A DNA stretch of 64,000 nucleotides from contig NZ_FUID01000072.1 of assembly GCF_900163635.1 (NCBI RefSeq), positions 1-64,000 of the forward strand. The letters are read 5' to 3'. Positions within the stretch are counted from its first letter, which is position 1; every line of letters starts with the position of its first letter. The notes under the pieces are model-generated. The model saw only the letters and a program-made list of their open reading frames with translations, was not told the origin of the DNA and did no database searches. Source of the DNA: Leucobacter sp. 7(1) (GTDB lineage: Bacteria > Actinomycetota > Actinomycetes > Actinomycetales > Microbacteriaceae). The position numbers and the translations under genes are program-made. Positions 1-6,733 of the stretch are shown here, piece after piece.

Positions 1-860
1 GCGTGGGGAATGATCAGACCGACGAAACCGATCGCACCGCTGACCGCGACAGCAACACCAACCAAGAGCGAGGTGATGACGAAGAACACGAGGCGCCCAC
101 GCCCCACGTCCACCCCCAGACTCACCGCGGTCTCGTCGCCCGTCAGGAATGCGTTGAGAATCCGGGAAAGCAGCACCAATAGTACGGTCGCCACCACTAA
201 CACCCCTGCGGGGAGGCCGAGGTCGTCCCAGTCCGCTGCGGCGAGGCTCCCCGCAAGCCACGACAGCACCTCACTCACACCGCCGCCGGGGGTGCTCGCC
301 CGGAGAACGAGGTAACTTGTGACCGAACTCAGCAGGTAAGACATTGCAACTCCTGCCAGCACGAGCCGGTTCGGGGTTACCCGTCCCCGGCGCTGCGCCA
401 GCAGGAAAACGAGGAGCGTCGTGAGGAGCGCGCCGAAGAACGCGGCAACCGGCACCGAGACTGTGGCCAGTGACCCGGTCGCGAGGGTAAGCATCGCAAC
501 AGCGGCGACCGACGCGCCGGAGGACACCCCGAACACGAACGGGTCGGCGAGCGGGTTGCGTACGACCGCTTGGAGGACCGCGCCCGCAACGGCCAGCGCA
601 GCCCCGACGAGGAAGCCGAGTAGTGCGCGCGGCAGCCGGAACTCCCACACGATCTGCGCCTGGGTCGCGGTGAACGAAGTTCCGGTATCCCAGGGAATGA
701 GGTGATCCGCGACCACACCGACGACGACGCCGGGATGGATCGGAACCGACCCGACCGCGACAGACAGAACCACCGCAACGACCGCCGCGACGGCAAGCAC
801 GAGGATCGTGGTGCGCGGACGCCGACGACGTCTGCGCACCACGATGTCAGCGCGGGTCAC
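1..860 (-). CDS. FecCD-family iron-siderophore/cobalamin ABC permease (partial)
   Basis: Inner-membrane permease of a BtuC/FecCD-type importer moving ferric siderophore or corrinoid into the cytosol. Reading the minus strand from a GTG at 860 gives an open frame to the window edge, about 286 residues, so the 3' end is missing. Visible are a basic N-terminus, several hydrophobic helices, and the family signatures RNPLADP and FGVSSGAS near residues 90-105, plus GAIGFVGLIIPH at the visible end, which is typical of FecCD. The GTG overlaps the stop of the upstream binding-protein gene (GTGA), so the two are translationally coupled. The ATPase is expected beyond the left edge. The exact ligand cannot be told from this sequence. 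Confidence 0.9.
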   Translation of the reverse strand, partial: MTRADIVVRRRRRRPRTTILVLAVAAVVAVVLSVAVGSVPIHPGVVVGVVADHLIPWDTGTSFTATQAQIVWEFRLPRALLGFLVGAALAVAGAVLQAVVRNPLADPFVFGVSSGASVAAVAMLTLATGSLATVSVPVAAFFGALLTTLLVFLLAQRRGRVTPNRLVLAGVAMSYLLSSVTSYLVLRASTPGGGVSEVLSWLAGSLAAADWDDLGLPAGVLVVATVLLVLLSRILNAFLTGDETAVSLGVDVGRGRLVFFVITSLLVGVAVAVSGAIGFVGLIIPH

Positions 861-1870
861 GAAGCGGGGACCGGCAGGTCCAGACCGTGCAGCCCGTTCG
901 CGATCTGCGTGAGCCCTCGCATCACAGAGATCGAGGCGTCCGTGTCGGCGACCGGGATCTCAACGAGCCGGTCCTCCTGAACGGCAGTGAGTTCGGGGAA
1001 GGTCTGCCGCAGGAAGGCGCTCAGGGTCTCGTAGTCCTGGCCCTCGAACGTCCCGACCAGGATCACGTCTGGCTGAGATGCGGCGAACTCTTCCTTGCTG
1101 ACGTAGACCGCGTCCCGAGGAAAGACATTTGTGCCGCCGGCTGTGGCGATCGCATCGTCGTAGATGCCACCGGCCAGGACGATAAGCGGTCCCTCACCTC
1201 CGTTGTAAAACGCGACCGTGACCTCTTCCTGCCCGGCCACCGCGTCGATCACCGCCTGACGCTGTTCCTCAAGGGATCTGATGAGTTCCTCGGCGCGATC
1301 GCTCGCCCCGAAGATCGTCCCGAGGTCGCGGAGCGCGTCGAGCGGGGTATCCAGCGTCATATCCACGGCGCCGCCGGAGTCCGCGTCGCAGACGTTCGCG
1401 CCGTATACTTGGGCGCCGCTCTGCTCGAGTTGTTCGACTGAGGCGTATCCCATCGAGGTATCGAAAGCGTAGCCGACCAAGGATTGGCCGAGCACAAGAT
1501 CCGCGTCATAGCTGAGCACGGTTTCTTTGTCGGGCCATCCCATCGCCGTTCCGATCGAGGGGATGTCCTCCACCTCCGGCGCCACGGACTCGGGATACGT
1601 CGCGTAGTCGCCTGCGCGAGCCACCACCCGGTCTCCCAGTCCCAGCGCGAGCATCATCTCGGTCGGCGCCTGCCACAGGCTCAGCACCTTTTCGGGAGCC
1701 GAGTCGAAGCTCAGTGTGCGATCGCAGTTCTCGACCGAGATGGGGTAGCCCTGCGCTTCGGATGACGGTGTTCCGCTGGGCTGCGGGGCTTCAGGAGGTG
1801 TACACCCGGCGAGTACGAAGATGGTAGCGGCGGCAACCACACCGGTGGCTGCCTTTCGGTTGAGGGTCAT
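857..1870 (-). CDS. ABC transporter substrate-binding lipoprotein (siderophore/heme/B12 type)
   Basis: Extracellular solute-binding protein of the BtuF/FepB class, anchored to the membrane by lipidation and delivering ligand to the FecCD permease encoded immediately downstream. The 337-residue product starts with a basic/hydrophobic signal ending in the lipobox VLAGC (Cys23), followed by a low-complexity Pro/Ser linker and a periplasmic-binding-protein type III fold, including the characteristic segment on the metal-chelate site location (VLSLWQAPTEMMLALGLGD). It is first in a leftward operon. An inverted repeat like those in front of the copper genes lies upstream at 1903-1929. Class is confident; ligand (ferric siderophore, heme or cobalamin) is not determined. 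Confidence 0.88.
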   Translation of the reverse strand: MTLNRKAATGVVAAATIFVLAGCTPPEAPQPSGTPSSEAQGYPISVENCDRTLSFDSAPEKVLSLWQAPTEMMLALGLGDRVVARAGDYATYPESVAPEVEDIPSIGTAMGWPDKETVLSYDADLVLGQSLVGYAFDTSMGYASVEQLEQSGAQVYGANVCDADSGGAVDMTLDTPLDALRDLGTIFGASDRAEELIRSLEEQRQAVIDAVAGQEEVTVAFYNGGEGPLIVLAGGIYDDAIATAGGTNVFPRDAVYVSKEEFAASQPDVILVGTFEGQDYETLSAFLRQTFPELTAVQEDRLVEIPVADTDASISVMRGLTQIANGLHGLDLPVPAS

Positions 1871-1902
1871 GAGTTCCTTGCTGCTGTGTCCACATACGAG
1901 AT

Positions 1903-1929
1903 GATCTCCACATGATGTAGAGATAATCC
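1903..1929. promoter_or_regulatory. BlaI-type operator candidate A (divergent promoter region)
   Basis: The region holds CTCCACATGATGTAGAG followed by ATAA, an imperfect dyad. Its right half (ATGTAGAGATAA) matches the sites in front of blaI (3117), copZ (4391) and the DUF5134-like gene (9282). It sits between the leftward siderophore operon and the rightward glxA-like gene, so it could control either or both. The assignment to the local BlaI is inference. Confidence 0.5.
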
Positions 1930-1982
1930 ATCATCGCCTCAAGCCTCGCGCTGGGACAAGTGGCATAAATGCCGTGTTGCGA

Positions 1983-1994
1983 TAGATTTACGAC
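1983..1994 (+). promoter_or_regulatory. -10 element of a leaderless transcript (glxA-like gene)
   Basis: TAGATT, then exactly six bases, then the ATG at 1995. This TANNNT-N6-RTG arrangement places the transcript start at the start codon and recurs at 15343, 29314, 60459 and 61668 in this window. No Shine-Dalgarno sequence is present. Confidence 0.45.
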
Positions 1995-3014
1995 ATGAGC
2001 CATGCCTCGATGCTTTCCAAGCAGAAGAAGCCGCACCGCATCGCAGTGCTCGTGATGGAGCATGCGCTTCCGGTGGAAGTCAGCATGCCGTTCCTAGTCT
2101 TCGGCGCACCCGCCCTCGGGTATGAACTCATGCTGTGCGCCGAGACGCCAGGGCCAGTCGAAACCGATCACGGATGGTCGGTGACGGTGCAGCACGGGCT
2201 GGACGCTCTGGCGACCGCAGACACAGTCATCGTCACGGCCTTTCGCGGCTTTCTCGACACCCCCTCGCGCGATGTCCTCGCGAAAATGAAGAGTGCGCAC
2301 GACAGCGGAGCGCGTATCGCATCCATCTGCACCGGCGCGTTTGTGCTCGCCGCCGCGGGACTGCTTGACGGACGCCGAGCCACGACCCACTGGCAGTTCG
2401 CGGCAGATCTCGCCCGGATGTACCCTGCCGTTCGTGTCGATCCGACCCCCCTCTACATCGATGAAGGCAACATCATCACTTCGGCAGGCGTTGTCAGCGG
2501 GATTGACCTCTGCCTCCATCTGCTCCGCGATGACCGTGGAGCGGCCGTCGCCAATGAGATCGCCAGCACGATAGTCGCCTCACCCCACAGAGATGGCGGC
2601 CAGGCACAGTTCATCCGCCGCCCGGACGGCCCACCGCGATCAGCCGGCGGGGTTGGGGCGACCCAGGACTGGGCGCTCGCGCACCTCGATCAACCGCTCA
2701 CCGTCAAGGACTTCGCCTCGCACGCGGGGGTGCCCGTGCGCACATTCGAACGCCGCTTCGCCGCAGAGAACGGCGTTTCACCGATCAAATGGCTGAATGC
2801 CGCGCGCATCGACCATGCGCGCAAACTTCTAGAGACGACTGATGTGAGCATCGACGACGTCAGCCGGGTCTGCGGACTGGGGACACCGGCGAACTTCCGG
2901 CAGCACTTCCGCCGAGCAACAGGGACCTCGCCGAGCGAGTATCGGCACACCTTCGCGTCTGTCGGCTCGCCGAGGGAATGGTCGAGGACACATAGCCCAG
3001 CAATATCCGTTTAG
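1995..3014 (+). CDS. GlxA-family transcriptional regulator (DJ-1/PfpI + AraC HTH)
   Basis: Cytosolic DNA-binding regulator of 339 residues. The N-terminal part (about 12-190) is a class I glutamine amidotransferase/DJ-1-like domain with the nucleophile-elbow ICTGAF (Cys112) and the following GRRATTHW segment; the C-terminal part (about 225-325) carries two AraC helix-turn-helix motifs (DFASHAGVPVRTFERRF and DVSRVCGLGTPANFRQHF). It is divergent from the siderophore importer with the putative operator A between them. The ATG at 1995 is chosen because a -10 element lies six bases upstream, which suggests a leaderless message. The inducer is unknown; such regulators often sense small nitrogenous or aldehyde metabolites. 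Confidence 0.88.
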   Translation: MSHASMLSKQKKPHRIAVLVMEHALPVEVSMPFLVFGAPALGYELMLCAETPGPVETDHGWSVTVQHGLDALATADTVIVTAFRGFLDTPSRDVLAKMKSAHDSGARIASICTGAFVLAAAGLLDGRRATTHWQFAADLARMYPAVRVDPTPLYIDEGNIITSAGVVSGIDLCLHLLRDDRGAAVANEIASTIVASPHRDGGQAQFIRRPDGPPRSAGGVGATQDWALAHLDQPLTVKDFASHAGVPVRTFERRFAAENGVSPIKWLNAARIDHARKLLETTDVSIDDVSRVCGLGTPANFRQHFRRATGTSPSEYRHTFASVGSPREWSRTHSPAISV

Positions 3015-3116
3015 CCTTCAATGGAAAAGATGCCACCATGACCGCAGGACACCGGGGAGAATGCGAGCGAACTGACGTCCAGTACGAAGTCCACCGAGAC
3101 ACATGGACGAGACGGG

Positions 3117-3140
3117 TTTCTACGTCAGGATGTAGAGTTG
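3117..3140. promoter_or_regulatory. BlaI-type operator candidate B (blaI autoregulation)
   Basis: CTACGTCAGGATGTAG is an inverted repeat with CTAC/GTAG ends, followed by AGTTGAGG. It lies about 35 bases before the BlaI-family start codon. TAGAGT inside the site may be the -10 hexamer, so repressor binding would block RNA polymerase. It is closest in sequence to candidate C. Confidence 0.55.
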
Positions 3141-3171
3141 AGGCTGGGCAGGCCGAACACGGAGGTGCCAG

Positions 3172-3555
3172 ATGGCGGGCGAGCGCACGCGCGAACGAGG
3201 TGAGCTTGAAGGCGAGGTCATGCGCATCCTTTGGGGGGCATCCGAACCGTTAAGCGCCCGTGACATCCAGGCCGTGTTCACTGGGCACGTTCCTGCATAT
3301 ACGACGTTGATGACGGCCCTTGAACGGTTGCAGAAAAAGGGCGATGTCGTCCGTTCCGGTGACTCGCCCCGGAAGGTTCGCTTCCATGCGGCACGAAGCG
3401 GGGACGAGCATGTCGGTCGCTCGATGATGACCGCCTTGGACGGTGCTGGCGATCGGCAGGCTGCGCTATTGCAGTTCGCCGGAAACCTTGCCGAAGAGGA
3501 TCTCGATCTGCTCCGTAGCGCGCTCACTGGCAAAACCTCGCGCAAGCGCAGGTGA
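3172..3555 (+). CDS. BlaI/MecI/CopY-family transcriptional repressor
   Basis: Small winged-helix repressor of 127 residues. The HTH spans about residues 10-75 (EVMRILWGASEPLSARDIQ, then TTLMTALERLQKKGDVVR), followed by a helical dimerisation tail. A strong GGAGG lies 8 bases upstream of the ATG. It overlaps or abuts the M56 protease gene, the usual BlaI-BlaR pairing in which proteolysis of the repressor relieves repression. It heads a copper-homeostasis block, but unlike CopY it contains no cysteine at all, so it cannot sense copper through a CxC cluster. I infer that it binds the four related dyads at 1.9, 3.1, 4.4 and 9.3 kb. Confidence 0.9.
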   Translation: MAGERTRERGELEGEVMRILWGASEPLSARDIQAVFTGHVPAYTTLMTALERLQKKGDVVRSGDSPRKVRFHAARSGDEHVGRSMMTALDGAGDRQAALLQFAGNLAEEDLDLLRSALTGKTSRKRR

Positions 3556-3559
3556 GACG

Positions 3560-4366
3560 TTGATCGCCACGGCCTCCCTCCTCGTCGCAGCAGCGCTAGT
3601 TCTGCTACTCGCGCCTCTCGTGCTGACTGCGGGACGGTGGCAGGTGCGGCATCCGCGTATCGCGCTGACACTCTGGTTCTGCGCCTTCTTCGCCGGGATC
3701 GGATTCGCCGTGGCCTCCGCCGCCACCGCGCTGATGTGCGCAGTCGGCGGGGTGAGTCCGGCGAGTTCGGGCGAAGCTTTGGTACTGACGCTCGCCGGCT
3801 GGTTGAGTCTCGGGGTGATCGCCGCGGTGATCGCCTTCGTCTCCGCGTCCGCGGAGCCGCTCGCCGACTCGTGGCGGGAAGCGGTCGGTCGCTTCGCGCC
3901 GGTCGCGGTCTCCCGCGAGGACTCGGATGGTGCGACCCTGGTCTGGTTCAACTCCGACGAGCCGGTCGCATGTGCCGTTCCTTCCCATGAGCCTGAGATC
4001 TTTCTCTCCACGGCACTCAGAGACCTTCTGAGCTCTCCCGAGCTTCGCGCTGTGATCGAGCATGAGCGTGCTCATCTACGTCAGCATCACGGGTGGGCCG
4101 TGCGGATCGCCGAGGTCAACGCCCTCTGCCTCCCCCGGCAGTTCGCGGGCGGGCGCGCCCTAAAGAGGGCCACGCTGCTGCTCATTGAACTCATCGCGGA
4201 CGATGCCGCCGCTCGCCGCGCCGGTGCCGTCCACCTCGCGAACGCGCTCGCGACTATGGGGCGCACGACAGCCGATCCTGGCCTGGAGCTTCGCGCCGAT
4301 CGTCTCACCCTTCGCCGCTGGAAGAAACCGCGCAGCCAGCGACGCGCAACCCTCGTGCGCGCCTGA
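3560..4366 (+). CDS. M56-family membrane metallopeptidase (BlaR1/MecR1 protease-like)
   Basis: Integral membrane zinc protease, 268 residues, predicted to cleave or inactivate the partner BlaI-type repressor. Three or four hydrophobic segments (residues about 3-25, 35-60, 78-100) precede a cytoplasmic catalytic domain with HERAH at 168-172 (HExxH) and a downstream ELIADDAA segment that can supply the third zinc ligand. The TTG at 3560 is chosen because AGGTGAG sits just upstream and the gene then follows the repressor stop by 4 bases; the open frame extends further upstream but overlaps the repressor. It lacks the extracellular penicillin-binding sensor domain of BlaR1, so the signal it perceives is unknown; copper stress is suggested only by context. 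Confidence 0.85.
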   Translation: MIATASLLVAAALVLLLAPLVLTAGRWQVRHPRIALTLWFCAFFAGIGFAVASAATALMCAVGGVSPASSGEALVLTLAGWLSLGVIAAVIAFVSASAEPLADSWREAVGRFAPVAVSREDSDGATLVWFNSDEPVACAVPSHEPEIFLSTALRDLLSSPELRAVIEHERAHLRQHHGWAVRIAEVNALCLPRQFAGGRALKRATLLLIELIADDAAARRAGAVHLANALATMGRTTADPGLELRADRLTLRRWKKPRSQRRATLVRA

Positions 4367-4390
4367 CCTGGTCTCTGCCAGCCACCCGGA

Positions 4391-4415
4391 TCTACGACAC
4401 GATGTAGAGTTAAGG
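4391..4415. promoter_or_regulatory. BlaI-type operator candidate C (copZ promoter)
   Basis: CTACGACACGATGTAG is an inverted repeat with CTAC/GTAG ends, followed by AGTTAAGG. It shares 11 of the 12 bases from GATGTAGAGTTA onward with site B. TAGAGT could be the -10 hexamer of the copZ operon. The start codon of copZ is 53 bases after the dyad begins. Confidence 0.55.
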
Positions 4416-4443
4416 GAGTGGTCCGGCGTCAAGAGGAGTGGTC

Positions 4444-4671
4444 ATGGCCGAGTTCGAGTTCTGGGTGAACGGGATGACCTGCGAGCACTGCGAGCGTGCC
4501 GTCACTGCGGAGCTCTCCGCCCTTCCCGGCATCATCGATGTCCAGGTCGATGCCGCCTCCGGCCGTGTCAACCTGGGCCACGAAACGCCCGTTGATCTGA
4601 ATGCGGTGGAGTCGGCAGTCGAGGACGCCGGCTACACGGTGCGGTCCTGGCCCACGACCACGAATGCCTGA
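4444..4671 (+). CDS. copZ: CopZ-like copper chaperone (heavy-metal-associated domain)
   Basis: Soluble 75-residue HMA protein with the ferredoxin-like fold and copper-binding motif GMTCEHC (Cys13, Cys16). It would carry Cu(I) to the P-type ATPase encoded two genes downstream. The ATG at 4444 is preferred over the in-frame GTG at 4438 because AAGAGGAG ends six bases before it. The stop overlaps the start of the CopD-CtaG gene (ATGCCTGA), so the two are coupled. It is the first gene behind operator candidate C. Confidence 0.92.
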   Translation: MAEFEFWVNGMTCEHCERAVTAELSALPGIIDVQVDAASGRVNLGHETPVDLNAVESAVEDAGYTVRSWPTTTNA

Positions 4672-6733
4672 CGCCATCACCGCCACCCCCGCTGCGGCAC
4701 CCGTGCCCATCTCGGATCCTCGAATCCGCAGGCCCAGGAGCGCGGTGGCCGCGCTCCTGATCGGCGGGGCCGCCCTCGCCCTCGTCGTCTTCCCGGTCGT
4801 TGTGGCGGTCATGCTCGGCGAAGAACCGTACGACCGATTGCATGTCGGGTATCCCGGTGTCGATGTCGCCGTGGTCACCACGATCCTGCTTTCCGGTGCC
4901 CAGCTCGGAACCCTGGTCACCAGTGGGGCTCTGGTGCATGTGATGTTTCTGCGAGACGCTCCAGCCCGTAAAGCGCGGTATCTCGAGGATGGTTTCGAGA
5001 TCTCGGTGCTGCGCGTCGCCTCCGGTGTGTGGGCAACCTGCGCGGGTGCGTTGGTGGTCTTCGAAGCGCTCGACTCCAACGGCACTCCGTTGGAGCGACT
5101 GGCTACTCCCGGGGCATTGCCGTATCTGTGGGAGGCGAGTTATGCGCCGAAGGCGTGGACGATCAGTTTCCTGGCGGCGTTGATCGTCTTCTTCGTCTCC
5201 TTCTTCGCAGAACGGTGGACGGGTTTGCTGATCCCGTTGTGGGCGACCGGAATCGCGGCGCTCGCACCTGTTGTCACCGGGCAAGTCCTCGTGGGACCGG
5301 ACCACGACTTCGGCAGCGACGCCGCGATTTTCCAGACCGTCGCCGTGAACGCGTTCTTCGGAGCGGCCGTGGTTGCCGTCGTGCGCGTGGTCTCCGGGCG
5401 GCTTGTCTCGCCGCTGACCTTGCGGCGACTGTTCCGGATCGGAGCCGTCGCACTCCCCGTCGTCATCGTCTCCGATGTGGTCATCGCCGTGTTCAAGCTC
5501 GCCGGCGGCAGCATCACCGCCTCGCTGACCGGGTGGCTGATCCTCGCCGGCTTCGCCTGCCTGGTTGCGATCGCGGTGGCGTTCGTTACCGTCGCGACCC
5601 TCGCGCGACGGGGACAGCTGCGGGCGGGGCACATCACCGGACTCCTCTCCCTAGCGGCCGTGGCGGTGGCGGGGTGGACAGGTGTGGGCGTGGCGATGAC
5701 ACGGCAGCCGCCGCCGCAGTACTTCGTGCCGACGAGCATCGAGCAGGTCTTCATGGGCTTCGAGGTCCCCGACGCTCCGACGCTCGGAGTGTTGTTCGGG
5801 CAGTGGCGACCGAACCTGCTGTTCCTGGGTATCGCCGCGACAGCGATCATCGTCTACCTGGTCGCCGTGCGCACGCTGCACCGCCGGGGTGATCGGTGGC
5901 CTCTCGGCCGGACAGCCGCGTGGATCGGCGGGTGGACGGTCGTGATCGTCGCGACGAGTTCCGGGTTCGGGAAGTACTCCGCCCCGGATTTCGGGGTGCA
6001 CATGATCGTGCACATGTCGCTGAATATGCTCGCCCCCGGGCTTCTCGTCCTCGGCGGCATCGTCACGTTGCTGCTGCGGGCATCCCGCTCGGACCGAACC
6101 AAGCCCGCGGGCCTGCACGACTGGATCACGTGGGTGCTGCACTGGCGGGTGCTGCAGTTCCTCTACAACCCGCTGATCGTGTTCGTGGTCTTCATCGGCT
6201 CCTACTACGGCCTCTATCTCACCGGCATCTTCGGCGACTACATGCGGTTCCACTGGGCGCACCAGCTCATGAACCTGCACTTCCTCATCGTCGGCTACCT
6301 CTACTACAGCCTGATCATCGGCGTCGACCGGCCACCACGCCCCCTGCCGCACATCGGCAAGCTCGGGTACGTGCTGGCGGCGATGCCGTTCCATGCCTTC
6401 TTCGGGGTGATCCTGATGACCAGCCCTAACATCATCGCCGAGACCTTCTACCGCTACCTCGACCTGCCCTGGGCCGATCTGCAGGCTCAGCAGTATCTCG
6501 GTGGCGGTGTCGCCTGGGCGGGTGGGGAGATCCCGCTGATGATCGTCATCGTCGCACTTGGCATCCAATGGAGCAGGCAAGACGCTAAGGATGCCCGCCG
6601 TAAGGACCGGCACCTCGACACCGGCCGCGATGACGAGTACGACGCCTACAACCAGATGCTCCAACGCCTCACCGATCGCGACGCGACCCGACCCGGCCCC
6701 CGACCGACCGTCCGAGAGGACACCCACTCATGA
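4664..6733 (+). CDS. CopD-CtaG fusion membrane protein (copper import / cytochrome oxidase copper assembly)
   Basis: Polytopic membrane protein of 689 residues joining two families. The first half (about 30-340) is CopD-like with many helices; the second half (about 400-640) is a caa3-type CtaG domain with histidine-rich membrane motifs (HMIVHMSLNML and HWAHQLMNLHF) thought to handle copper for cytochrome c oxidase. This fusion is known in actinobacteria. The ATG at 4664 overlaps the copZ stop and is preferred to upstream in-frame codons. The gene overlaps copA by ATGA. Role: moving copper across the membrane, probably to supply or detoxify the periplasmic side. Confidence 0.87.
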   Translation: MPDAITATPAAAPVPISDPRIRRPRSAVAALLIGGAALALVVFPVVVAVMLGEEPYDRLHVGYPGVDVAVVTTILLSGAQLGTLVTSGALVHVMFLRDAPARKARYLEDGFEISVLRVASGVWATCAGALVVFEALDSNGTPLERLATPGALPYLWEASYAPKAWTISFLAALIVFFVSFFAERWTGLLIPLWATGIAALAPVVTGQVLVGPDHDFGSDAAIFQTVAVNAFFGAAVVAVVRVVSGRLVSPLTLRRLFRIGAVALPVVIVSDVVIAVFKLAGGSITASLTGWLILAGFACLVAIAVAFVTVATLARRGQLRAGHITGLLSLAAVAVAGWTGVGVAMTRQPPPQYFVPTSIEQVFMGFEVPDAPTLGVLFGQWRPNLLFLGIAATAIIVYLVAVRTLHRRGDRWPLGRTAAWIGGWTVVIVATSSGFGKYSAPDFGVHMIVHMSLNMLAPGLLVLGGIVTLLLRASRSDRTKPAGLHDWITWVLHWRVLQFLYNPLIVFVVFIGSYYGLYLTGIFGDYMRFHWAHQLMNLHFLIVGYLYYSLIIGVDRPPRPLPHIGKLGYVLAAMPFHAFFGVILMTSPNIIAETFYRYLDLPWADLQAQQYLGGGVAWAGGEIPLMIVIVALGIQWSRQDAKDARRKDRHLDTGRDDEYDAYNQMLQRLTDRDATRPGPRPTVREDTHS

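Noticed and set aside
3443-3559. Longer start for the M56 protease
   Set aside because: It would overlap the repressor gene by more than 100 bases; TTG 3560 has a ribosome-binding sequence and leads directly into the first helix.
4568-6727. Two minus-strand frames of more than 350 codons opposite the CopD-CtaG gene
   Set aside because: Low-complexity Arg/Asp/Gly/His products; the plus strand encodes a clear membrane protein with overlapping neighbours.
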